Shown here: one piece after another, positions 56,757 through 64,000 of the stretch
Position numbering within the stretch: position 1 is the stretch's first letter
Layout: every line of letters begins with the position of its first letter
NCBI RefSeq assembly: GCF_000719115.1
Contig: NZ_JOEA01000020.1
Location: forward strand, 186,001 to 250,000
Length of the DNA stretch: 64,000 nucleotides
DNA from: Lentzea albidocapillata
GTDB lineage: Bacteria > Actinomycetota > Actinomycetes > Mycobacteriales > Pseudonocardiaceae
Reading direction: 5' to 3'
Made by a program: the position numbers and the translations under genes
The notes under the pieces: generated by a model
The model's database searches: none
The model's input: only the letters and a program-made list of their open reading frames with translations
What the model was told of the DNA's origin: nothing

Positions 56757-58400
56757 GTGACTTCCCAGGTGCAGCTAGACGCCGGCGTGGTCACTCGTTG
56801 TCGGCGGCGGGTGCACCTCGAAAACGATCCGGAAATGCGCGACGCTCCCAAGGCGGCGCCGGATCCGGCATCGGAACAACGGAAAGCGGACGCGACGAGC
56901 CACCGTCGCGCGGTGGCGGACGCGCTCGGCCGGATCGTCGGCTCGAACCTCTTCGAGGTGCCGAGCGGACCCGACGTGCGCAGCGCGGACCGCGAACGCG
57001 TGACGCTCGCCGCGATGGAGATGGGCGCGCAGTACATCTGGGGCGCGGCGCTGCCCCGCGATCCACGCGGTGGCCGTCGAGGCGGAATCGACCTGCTGGT
57101 CAAGGATTCCACCGGCTACGTGCCGGTGCTGGTGGTCCGCCACAAGATCACCGACCCCGGCCAGGGCGCCCGCACGAGCCCGCTGACGATGCCGTTGCCC
57201 GACGGCAGCCGCACGGACCCGCACCGCAAGGTCCGTCCCCAGCCCCGTGACCAACTGCGGCTGGCCCACGCGCAACGGCAACTGCAGGCCGCCGGCTACG
57301 CGCGCAACGGCCGCGCCACCGGTGGTGTGATCGGCATGGACGCCGACGTCGTGCTGTGGCACGACCTCGAGGCGCCGACGTGGCCCGGCGGCCGCAACGC
57401 GCTGGCCGAGTACGACGCCCGCTTCAGCGACCGGCTGGCCGTGGCGCTGGCGGCCGCGAACGAGAAGGACCCGCTGGCCCGCCCGTCGCGGATCGTCGAC
57501 TGCAAGACGTGCCCGTGGTGGCCGACCTGCGACCGTGACCTGAAGCAGGGCAGGGACGTCAGCCTCGTCGTGCGCGGCGAGGACGCGGCGGCGTTGCGCA
57601 AGATCGGCCTGTCCACTGTGGACAAGCTGGCCGAGCTCGATCCGTCGGCGGAAGGCCCGGTCCAGCTCGTCGGCATGCCGTTCGGCGACGCCGTGGTGCT
57701 GGCACGGGCCTGGCTGCGCGACCTGACGCTGGTGCGCCGGGTACCCGAGATGAAGGTGCCGCGCGCGGACGTCGAGGTCGACGTCGACATGGAGAGCTTC
57801 GGCGATCTGGGCGCGTACATGTGGGGCTGCCTGCTGTCCGGAAAGGACATCGACGAGGAGCACGGCTACCGCGCGTTCGTGACGTGGGACGCGCTGCCGT
57901 GCGACGACGAGGCGCGTTCGTTCGCCGAGTTCTGGACCTGGCTGACCGGCATCCGGTTGCGGGCCAAGGCACGCGGGCTGTCGTTCCGCGCCTACTGCTA
58001 CAACGAGCTCGCCGAGAACCGCTGGCTGCTGGCGTCGGCGGAACGGTTCGCGGGCAAGCCTGGGATCCCGACGATCGCGCAGGTCAAGGAGTTCATCGGG
58101 TCGGACTCGTGGGTGGACCTGTTCGGGATCGTCCGCGAGCAGTTCCTGTGCGCGCACGGCAAGGGCCTGAAGGTGATCGCGCCGGCCGCCGGGTTCTCGT
58201 GGCGTGATCCAGAGGCCGGCGGCGAGAACTCCATGCGCTGGTACCGGTCCGCGGTGGGGATGAACGGCGACGAGCTCGACGTCGATCAGCGGCAGCGGTT
58301 GCTCTGGTACAACGAGGACGACGTCCGGGCCACCCACCGCCTGCGCGAGTGGATGACCTCGGACGCGATGTCTCGCTTGCCCTTTGCCGGAGACCTCTAG
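56757..58400 (+). CDS. TM0106-type RecB/Cas4-like nuclease fused to an RNase H-like domain
   Basis: 547 residues from GTG 56757. N-terminal Cys15 (VVTRCRRRVHLEND) and the cluster Cys249/Cys252/Cys258 (DCKTCPWWPTCDRD) form a Cas4/AddB-like four-cysteine iron-sulfur site. Between them lies a PD-(D/E)xK core: GGIDLLVKDSTGYVPVLVVRHK, with Asp112 and Lys130 but no obvious acidic residue before the Lys. The C-terminus (VDVDMESFGDLGAYMWGCLL onward, ending YNEDDVRATHRLREWM) is an RNase H-like exonuclease domain with D-x-E and a late E-D-D. Possibly acts in DNA processing. Stand-alone gene; no CRISPR nearby. Confidence 0.85.
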   Translation: MTSQVQLDAGVVTRCRRRVHLENDPEMRDAPKAAPDPASEQRKADATSHRRAVADALGRIVGSNLFEVPSGPDVRSADRERVTLAAMEMGAQYIWGAALPRDPRGGRRGGIDLLVKDSTGYVPVLVVRHKITDPGQGARTSPLTMPLPDGSRTDPHRKVRPQPRDQLRLAHAQRQLQAAGYARNGRATGGVIGMDADVVLWHDLEAPTWPGGRNALAEYDARFSDRLAVALAAANEKDPLARPSRIVDCKTCPWWPTCDRDLKQGRDVSLVVRGEDAAALRKIGLSTVDKLAELDPSAEGPVQLVGMPFGDAVVLARAWLRDLTLVRRVPEMKVPRADVEVDVDMESFGDLGAYMWGCLLSGKDIDEEHGYRAFVTWDALPCDDEARSFAEFWTWLTGIRLRAKARGLSFRAYCYNELAENRWLLASAERFAGKPGIPTIAQVKEFIGSDSWVDLFGIVREQFLCAHGKGLKVIAPAAGFSWRDPEAGGENSMRWYRSAVGMNGDELDVDQRQRLLWYNEDDVRATHRLREWMTSDAMSRLPFAGDL

Positions 58401-58404
58401 CGCA

Positions 58405-58556
58405 GCGATCGCAATCGTCACCGCGTTTGTCGGCGATCAGCAGGGCACCTCACGACACCGACCCCCGCCCCCCATATGCCCGATATGAGGGGCGGGGGTC
58501 GGCGCCGTGATGCACCCGTCTGACCGGCGACAAACGCGGCAACGGTTAGCGATCGC
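58405..58556. terminator. nested palindromes filling the gap between convergent genes
   Basis: Inner terminator hairpin CCGACCCCCGCCCC (58458-58471) / GGGGCGGGGGTCGG (58489-58502). It is enclosed by outer imperfect arms containing GCGATCGC (58405-58412 and 58549-58556) and CCGCGTTTGTCGGCG with its complement near 58525-58539. The whole intergenic interval can fold on itself. Confidence 0.8.
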
Positions 58557-58560
58557 CGCG

Positions 58561-59319
<759 letters not shown>

Positions 59320-59378
59320 GCCTTCATCCTCCTCGAAGCGAACTGCTCGCGAGGAGGTTAACGCTCGTTACCTCGAAC

Positions 59379-59471
59379 TCAACGGTCGGTCCAGTGGAGC
59401 AGGGCCACCAACGGCACCGCAGCCACGAGCGCGAGGCCGATGAAGATCGTCGCGACACCCAGAATTCCCAT
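59379..59471 (-). CDS. putative 30-residue membrane peptide
   Basis: If translated from ATG 59471: MGILGVATIFIGLALVAAVPLVALLHWTDR, almost entirely one membrane helix with a charged end. No clear ribosome-binding site; the longer upstream frame is not protein-like. Tentative. Confidence 0.35.
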   Translation of the reverse strand: MGILGVATIFIGLALVAAVPLVALLHWTDR

Positions 59472-59626
59472 GTCTAGAACTGTGCCGTTCGACGGAGTTC
59501 GAAACATCCTCCGCGTCGGTAGACCTCTGGTAGGAGATCTGTCACGGTCCGCGACGACCAAAGTTGTACGGGGATCAGGGGCTGCTCCGTTCGGGCCTGG
59601 GGTGTACGTCACTTGGAGTCACGCAA

Positions 59627-59632
59627 TATAGT
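59627..59632 (+). promoter_or_regulatory. -10 element of the gamma-glutamyltransferase gene
   Basis: TATAGT, 18 bp before the ATG at 59650. This would place the transcription start about 10 nt from the ATG, and no ribosome-binding site is seen, so the mRNA may be leaderless or nearly so. Confidence 0.5.
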
Positions 59633-59649
59633 TAGCCTCGCGTACCTTT

Positions 59650-61437
59650 ATGGGTGTGTTCACCACGCGCCCCGAACTCGTCGGCACCTTCGGCATGGTC
59701 GCTTCGACCCACTGGCTGGCCTCCGCGTCGGCCATGGCGGTGCTGGAGGACGGTGGCAACGCCTTCGACGCCGCCGTGACCGCGGGATTCGTCCTGCAGG
59801 TCGTGGAACCGCACCTCAACGGCCCCGGCGGCGAGGTGCCGATCATCTTCTCGGCCGCCGGCGCGGCCCCTCAGGTGCTCTGCGGGCAGGGCGTGGCGCC
59901 CGCCGGAGCGTCGATCGAGCACTACACCGATCTGGGACTTTCGCTGATCCCCGGCAGTGGGCTGCTGGCCGCGACGGTGCCGGGCGCGTGGGACGGATGG
60001 CTCACCCTGCTGCGTGACCACGGCACCAAGACTCTGCGTGAGGTGCTGGACCGGGCGATCGGCTACGCCCGCGACGGCTTCCCCCTCGTCGAACGTGCCG
60101 CCCACACGATCGGCATGGTCTCGGACCTGTTCCGTGACCACTGGCCGACGTCCGCCGCGCAGTGGATGCCCGACGGCGTCCTGCCGGCTCCCGGCGGCCG
60201 GTTCCGCAACCCCACGCTCGCCGACACCTGGGAGTGGCTGCTGGCCGCCGCCGAGGCCGCCGGTGCCGATCGCGAGGCGCAGATCGAGGCCGCGCGCCGG
60301 GCGTGGTCGCAGGGGTTCGTCGCCGCGCAGATCGACGAGTTCTGCCGTTCGGAGTTCCGCGACGACTCCGGACGTGACCACGCGGGTCTGCTCACCGGCG
60401 CCGACATGGCGTCGTGGGAGGCGTCCTACGAGGACGCGCTCGTCGCGGACTTCGGCGAGTGGTCGCTGGTGAAGGCCGGCGCGTGGACGCAGGGACCCGT
60501 GCTGGCGCAGCAACTCCGGTTGCTGGAGGGCTACGACCTGTCCTATGTGGACGGCAAGCCCACCGCGGAGACCGTGCACCTCGCCGTCGAGGCGGCGAAG
60601 CTGGCGTTCGCCGACCGCGAAGCCTGGTACGGCGACGATCCGGACGTGCCGCTGGAGACCTTGCTCTCGCGCTCGTACGCCTCCGAACGCCGTGCGCTGA
60701 TCTCGTCCACGGCTTCGTTCGAGCTCCGGCCCGGCTCACCCGACGGCCGGGAACCGTTGCTGCCGAACCACATCATCAGCGGCCCGTCGACCCTGCTCTC
60801 CGACCCGACGGGCGCGATCGGCGAACCGACCGTGGAACGCTCCGGCGTGACGCGCGGCGACACCGTGCACGTGGACGTCGTGGACCGCTGGGGCAACATG
60901 GTCTCCGCGACCCCGTCCGGCGGCTGGCTGCAGTCGTCGCCGACGATCCCGTCACTCGGCTTCTGCCTGGGCAGCCGCGCCCAGATGTTCTGGCTGGACA
61001 AGGGTCTGCCGAACTCACTGGCCCCCGGCAAGCGCCCGCGCATCACCCTGTCGCCGTCGATGGCGCTGCACGACGGCCGCCCAGCACTCGCGTTCGGCAC
61101 TCCCGGCGGCGACCAGCAGGACCAGTGGCAGCTCGGCTTCTGGCTGGCACACCAGGCGGGCCTGAACCTGCAGGAGGCGATCGACTCGCCGATGTGGCAC
61201 TCGAACGCGTTCCCGAGCTCGTTCTACCCGCGAGCCTGGACCCCGGGCGAACTCGTCATCGAGTCCCGAGTCGGCACGAACGTCCTGGACGAGCTGCGGC
61301 AGCGAGGCCACCAGGTGGTGGACGCCGGCGAGTGGACGCTGGGCCGGATGTCCGCCGTGGCAAGGGATGCCGCGAACGGACTCCTGCGCGCCGGCGCGAA
61401 TCCACGCGGCGCACAGGGCTACGCGGCAGGCCGCTAG
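59650..61437 (+). CDS. gamma-glutamyltransferase family protein (Ntn hydrolase)
   Basis: 595 residues. N-terminal FGMVASTHWLASASAMAVLEDGGNAFDAAVTAGFVLQVVEPHLNGPGGE matches the GGT proenzyme start. The autoprocessing Thr is in RGDTVHVDVVDRWGNMVSATPSGGW, separating large and small subunits near residue ~400. No clear signal peptide, so it may be cytoplasmic, like the YwrD-type group. Hydrolyses gamma-glutamyl bonds or related acyl groups (cephalosporin acylase relatives); substrate unknown. Its stop overlaps a convergent small gene by 4 nt. Confidence 0.92.
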   Translation: MGVFTTRPELVGTFGMVASTHWLASASAMAVLEDGGNAFDAAVTAGFVLQVVEPHLNGPGGEVPIIFSAAGAAPQVLCGQGVAPAGASIEHYTDLGLSLIPGSGLLAATVPGAWDGWLTLLRDHGTKTLREVLDRAIGYARDGFPLVERAAHTIGMVSDLFRDHWPTSAAQWMPDGVLPAPGGRFRNPTLADTWEWLLAAAEAAGADREAQIEAARRAWSQGFVAAQIDEFCRSEFRDDSGRDHAGLLTGADMASWEASYEDALVADFGEWSLVKAGAWTQGPVLAQQLRLLEGYDLSYVDGKPTAETVHLAVEAAKLAFADREAWYGDDPDVPLETLLSRSYASERRALISSTASFELRPGSPDGREPLLPNHIISGPSTLLSDPTGAIGEPTVERSGVTRGDTVHVDVVDRWGNMVSATPSGGWLQSSPTIPSLGFCLGSRAQMFWLDKGLPNSLAPGKRPRITLSPSMALHDGRPALAFGTPGGDQQDQWQLGFWLAHQAGLNLQEAIDSPMWHSNAFPSSFYPRAWTPGELVIESRVGTNVLDELRQRGHQVVDAGEWTLGRMSAVARDAANGLLRAGANPRGAQGYAAGR

Positions 61438-61646
61438 CTTCGGCTGTCGACGACCTTGTCGCCGTCGTGGACCATCTCCACGTTGGCGCCACTGAAGTCG
61501 TGCAGCGTGCTGACACCAGCGCTGTCACCGAGCTCGCTGATCTTGCCGATCGGGTCGACGTCCGGCAGCTGCGGCGCAGCGCTCGCGGTGCCGGCCATCG
61601 CACCGACAGCGATACCGGCGGAAGCGACAATCTTCTTGATACTCAA
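61434..61646 (-). CDS. small secreted protein
   Basis: 70 residues from TTG 61646, chosen because CTGGAG precedes it with 9-nt spacing. Signal peptide MSIKKIVASAGIAVGAMAGTASAA, mature part ~45 acidic residues (PQLPDVDPIGKISELGDSAGVSTLHDFSG...). No cysteines. Unrecognised. Resembles the neighbouring secreted protein in the D-P/I-G/D-I-S-L pattern, so the two may be related. Confidence 0.62.
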   Translation of the reverse strand: MSIKKIVASAGIAVGAMAGTASAAPQLPDVDPIGKISELGDSAGVSTLHDFSGANVEMVHDGDKVVDSRS

Positions 61647-61672
61647 GGCGTTCCGCTCCAGCAAAAGTGGAA

Positions 61673-61708
61673 CGGCGCCCGATTCGAGGGGGAGGGAATC
61701 GGGCGCCG
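61673..61708 (-). terminator. terminator between the two small secreted-protein genes
   Basis: Perfect 13-bp arms CGGCGCCCGATTC and GAATCGGGCGCCG, loop of 10 nt, 26 bp past the minus-strand stop at 61734. Confidence 0.85.
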
Positions 61709-61733
61709 CCCCGGCCAGGAAGGTCTGGTCGGA

Positions 61734-62078
61734 TCAGATGTCGACGGACGCGGCACCGGTCGGCACACCGTGCGGCTCGTTCAGGCCGAGCAGCGTGGAG
61801 GCCGGCAGACCGGTTGCACCGGCGTCGACGTTCTCGACCAGCGCGGCGGCGTCGAGGTCCTGCGCGTTGATGGCCTGGATCTTGCCCGTTGCGTCGTCGG
61901 TGTTCACGGACGCGAGGTCGCTGACGGAGGCGATGTCGCCCAGCTGGCCACCGAGGTCGGGCGCGGTGTGAACGGCGGCGGACCCGGTGTCCGCGTTGGC
62001 GATACCACCCAGGCCGAGCATGACGGTAGCGCTGCCGAGGGCAACAGCGGCCCCCGCGACGGTCTTCCTGAGGTTCAT
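61734..62078 (-). CDS. small secreted acidic protein
   Basis: 114 residues. Signal peptide MNLRKTVAGAAVALGSATVMLGLGGIANAD with an A-N-A cleavage site. The mature ~85 residues are rich in Ala, Asp and Gly (APDLGGQLGDIASVSDLASVNTDDATGKIQAINAQDLDAAALVENVDAGATGLPASTLLGLNEPHG) with no cysteines. Such short exported proteins are common near actinomycete surfaces, but this is not a recognised chaplin or rodlin. Its own terminator follows. Confidence 0.75.
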   Translation of the reverse strand: MNLRKTVAGAAVALGSATVMLGLGGIANADTGSAAVHTAPDLGGQLGDIASVSDLASVNTDDATGKIQAINAQDLDAAALVENVDAGATGLPASTLLGLNEPHGVPTGAASVDI

Positions 62079-62376
62079 AGGCGCGAACGTGTCGTGTCAG
62101 GACCGTCTACATCAAGCTGCGTAACTCAGGCGAGGGAAGTTCTTCATCCTTTAGGGGGCGCCTGCTCGATTCCGACCGGCACGGCTTCGTCATCAGCCGG
62201 GAGGCGTTGAAAGGCCGCTGACAACGCCAAGGCGCTACCGAACGTCACGATTCTGGTCGTATTGGACACAGCGGGCCCACGCGAGAAACGTGAGTTCCGG
62301 GGGTCACCGCGCCCATCGGGCAGCGTTCATCAGCGCCGTAAAGCGCGGCGACCTCGGAAAGAACTGACGGGCCGAC
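62079..62376. other. gene-free stretch upstream of the secreted-protein gene
   Basis: 298 bp. It must contain the promoter of the 61734-62078 gene; no repeat, RNA or convincing gene was recognised. Confidence 0.4.
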
Positions 62377-62751
62377 CTAGGCGATGGCCCCCGGCGGCAG
62401 CTTCAGCTTGAACGGCAGCGTCGTCACGACAGCCAAGTCCGAGGCCGTCGCCTTCATCAGCATGGGAGCGTTGCGCGCGCCGGGTTCAGGCAGGTCGAGC
62501 AGCCTGTCCACGGCTTCGATCAGCGGGCCCTCGTAGATCCACACGGCCTGTGCCGGGCGAGCCGAGTCGCGGACCGCGGGGAGTCGTCCCGCGCGCGCCT
62601 CTGTCTCCGACCAGAACAGGATCGAGTCGATGAAGCCTCTGCGCTGCTTGAACGCCATGATGCGGTCGAGCTGCCCGGCGTCGTCCCTCAGGTGGAGGAA
62701 CTGAAAGCCACTCTCGCGCAGCTCGATGACCTTGTTCAGTGCGTGGTCCAT
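62377..62751 (-). CDS. hypothetical protein
   Basis: 124 residues. LNKVIELRESGFQFLHLRDDAGQLDRIMAFKQRRGFIDSILFWSETEARAGRLPAVRDSARPAQAVWIYEGPLIEAVDRLLDLP suggests a compact alpha/beta domain. No signal or membrane segment, no recognised family. A perfect palindrome lies 33 bp upstream of the ATG. Base composition like the surroundings. Confidence 0.7.
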   Translation of the reverse strand: MDHALNKVIELRESGFQFLHLRDDAGQLDRIMAFKQRRGFIDSILFWSETEARAGRLPAVRDSARPAQAVWIYEGPLIEAVDRLLDLPEPGARNAPMLMKATASDLAVVTTLPFKLKLPPGAIA

Positions 62752-62783
62752 GGCGCACCTACCCCTGTGAGGTCCCCTTCGGG

Positions 62784-62797
62784 TGACTGATCAGTCA
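62784..62797. promoter_or_regulatory. perfect 14-bp palindrome upstream of the 124-residue gene
   Basis: TGACTGATCAGTCA, fully self-complementary. It is flanked by CTTCGGGT on one side and ACCCGAAAG on the other, which can also pair. The form is that of a TetR-type operator; alternatively it is the terminator of the small upstream gene. Confidence 0.5.
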
Positions 62798-62862
62798 TAC
62801 GACCCGAAAGGATCGTACGGTAAGTCGACGTTCCGCCGTAAGACATACTCCGAACGAGTATC

Positions 62863-62994
62863 TCAATTGGTGGACGTTTGTGGCGCAGGGTAATCGTTGG
62901 CCTTCTTGTTGGAGGAAACGGCCAGGAGGACCGCTACGGTTCGCACCAAGAACGCCAAACCGCCTAATGTGACTAATGTCACGGTGATTAACAT
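62863..62994 (-). CDS. putative 43-residue membrane peptide
   Basis: Starts at ATG 62994 with CGGAGGCGAC upstream, a good ribosome-binding site. MLITVTLVTLGGLAFLVRTVAVLLAVSS is hydrophobic (one long or two short helices), followed by a hydrophilic tail NKKANDYPAPQTSTN. Unrecognised. Confidence 0.55.
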   Translation of the reverse strand: MLITVTLVTLGGLAFLVRTVAVLLAVSSNKKANDYPAPQTSTN

Positions 62995-63067
62995 GTGTCG
63001 CCTCCGAGTGGCTCCTACACAAGTACAAGACGTGTAGCACTCGCTCGGGGTTGCAGGTGGGACCGAC

Positions 63068-64000
63068 TCACCTCGCCGGGCGGTTATGTCCGACCCTCTG
63101 CTCCTGCTTCGTCTTCTTTTGCGCCTGGCCGGCCAGCAGTTGCGCCACAGAGACGGCTTCGTTGGCGTTGGCCTCAAGGCGGCGGCGCCTCGGTCTCTCG
63201 TCCGGATCCGTGCTCGGGTAGGCCGGCACGCGCGGCAGGATCTGGGTGTCGTCGTCCTCGGTCCGCTTCTGGGCGGATGCCCGCAGGCGCGGGATCTCGA
63301 GCGTGACCTCGGCCGTCACGATCGCGCGCGAGTCGGCGATCGGCTCGGGCAGGACTGGCTCGGGCAGAACCGACTCGGTGGACGGCTCCTCTGGCGGCGC
63401 GGGGCGCGGTTTCGGCTTGGACAGCCGGCGGGCGAGTTTGTGACTTGGTTTCTCCACGAACCGGTAGCTCAGCTCGACAGCCCCGAAGGTGACGGCTACG
63501 GCGATCACGACGGCCGGCAGCAGGGGCACCGCCGGGCGCATCAGATCCAGCAGCGCGAACGCGACCAGGCCGTGCAGCAGGTAGATCGAGTAGCTGCGCT
63601 CGGACAGCGCGATCCAGAACTTCCGCTCGCGCAGCCGCGGCTCGGCGAACAGCCCCATCAGGAAGCACAGGACGGCGACTGCCAGCGCCAGGCTGTAGGA
63701 GTTGTCGACGCGGCCGAGCTTCAACGCGTCGCCCAGTACGTACAACGACCAGGCGCCCGCGGTGTACACGCCGCCTAGCCACAGCGGGATCCGTTTGGTC
63801 GTGGTTGCCCAGATTATCTGGCCGATGATCGGGATGGGCAGGTACGACACGTTGACCGCGAATAGCGACCAGGACTTGCCGAACTGGGCGCGGCTCATGA
63901 GCACGACGAACACGAACGTCAGTTCGATGGCCAGCGCGAACCACACCCAGCGGCGCAGCACGGGGATCAGCAGGACCAGCAGGACATAGAAGATGACCTC
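63068..64000 (-). CDS. acyltransferase-3 family membrane protein, C-terminal part (5' end outside window)
   Basis: At least 311 residues in the window; the frame is open through a hydrophobic stretch to the right edge. Seven or more membrane helices, with WIALSERSYSIYLLHGLVAFALLD and the late VELSYRFVEKPSHKL, the hallmark end of acyltransferase-3 (OafA/PatA-like) proteins. A ~110-residue disordered cytoplasmic tail (Pro/Glu, then RPRRRRLEANANEAVSVAQLLAGQAQKK) follows. Such enzymes O-acylate cell-surface or antibiotic sugars; the catalytic His region would be in the missing N-terminal half. Confidence 0.88.
   Translation of the reverse strand, partial: EVIFYVLLVLLIPVLRRWVWFALAIELTFVFVVLMSRAQFGKSWSLFAVNVSYLPIPIIGQIIWATTTKRIPLWLGGVYTAGAWSLYVLGDALKLGRVDNSYSLALAVAVLCFLMGLFAEPRLRERKFWIALSERSYSIYLLHGLVAFALLDLMRPAVPLLPAVVIAVAVTFGAVELSYRFVEKPSHKLARRLSKPKPRPAPPEEPSTESVLPEPVLPEPIADSRAIVTAEVTLEIPRLRASAQKRTEDDDTQILPRVPAYPSTDPDERPRRRRLEANANEAVSVAQLLAGQAQKKTKQEQRVGHNRPAR

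Noticed and set aside
59633-59651. Iron box upstream of the gamma-glutamyltransferase gene
   Set aside because: TTAGCCTCGCGTACCTTTA matches only about 11 of 19 consensus positions, near chance for this context.

Overview
The window is a high-GC actinobacterial chromosome segment that contains the replication origin. Gene content and order (ddl / parB-parA-rsmG / khpB-yidC-yidD-rnpA-rpmH / dnaA / oriC / dnaN-gnd-recF-dciA-like / gyrB-gyrA-DUF3566, then the PknB-PknA-PbpA-RodA-PstP-FhaB-FhaA cluster) match the order Pseudonocardiales-Corynebacteriales. The gnd gene between dnaN and recF, the class E sortase, the NsdA-like regulator and the overall gene complement point to a filamentous member of Pseudonocardiaceae (Lentzea/Saccharothrix-like). 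The genus is inference.

Region 1 (1-9.4 kb) is the left flank of oriC. It holds the end of ddl and the minus-strand parB-parA-rsmG operon. Four near-identical parS sites lie at 2338-3735, with a plus-strand phosphatase-like gene lodged among them. The minus-strand khpB-yidC-yidD-rnpA-rpmH operon follows, then dnaA, then oriC at about 8.72-9.44 kb, which carries degenerate DnaA boxes and a repeated CACCCGGGGAC element.

Region 2 (9.4-20 kb) is the replication and topology operon: dnaN, a 6-phosphogluconate dehydrogenase, recF, a DciA-like DUF721 gene, gyrB, gyrA and DUF3566. It ends with tRNA-Ile, a 40-residue DLW-39 peptide gene and tRNA-Ala.

Region 3 (20-38 kb) is the conserved cell-envelope and division block. 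It contains doxX, a DUF2020-like lipoprotein, ppiA, a rhomboid protease, a PH-like membrane protein, crgA, a class E sortase, an iron-box-controlled NADPH-ferredoxin reductase with a 16-bp tandem array at its 3' end, and trpG/pabA. The pknB-pknA-pbpA-rodA-pstP-fhaB-fhaA Ser/Thr phosphorylation and elongation cluster and tRNA-Leu close the block. These genes join peptidoglycan synthesis (PbpA, RodA, CrgA) to kinase/phosphatase/FHA signalling.

Region 4 (38-64 kb) is a mosaic of accessory metabolic and regulatory genes: oxidoreductases, a sugar lactone oxidase, a PLP-fold racemase-like protein, a TetR/beta-glucosidase/MFS/SDR cluster, an NsdA-like XRE-TPR regulator with two divergent small genes, a LysR/SDR pair, a CopD-CopC-YcnI copper operon, a BCCT transporter, a Cas4-like/RNase H-like nuclease, an SDR, a gamma-glutamyltransferase, small secreted or membrane peptides, and the C-terminal part of an acyltransferase-3 protein. 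No insertion sequence, prophage or CRISPR array was seen. The most unusual structures are non-coding: the oriC repeat family, the tandem array that copies the end of fprA, the parS/phosphatase arrangement, DnaA-box clusters outside oriC, and several long palindromes.
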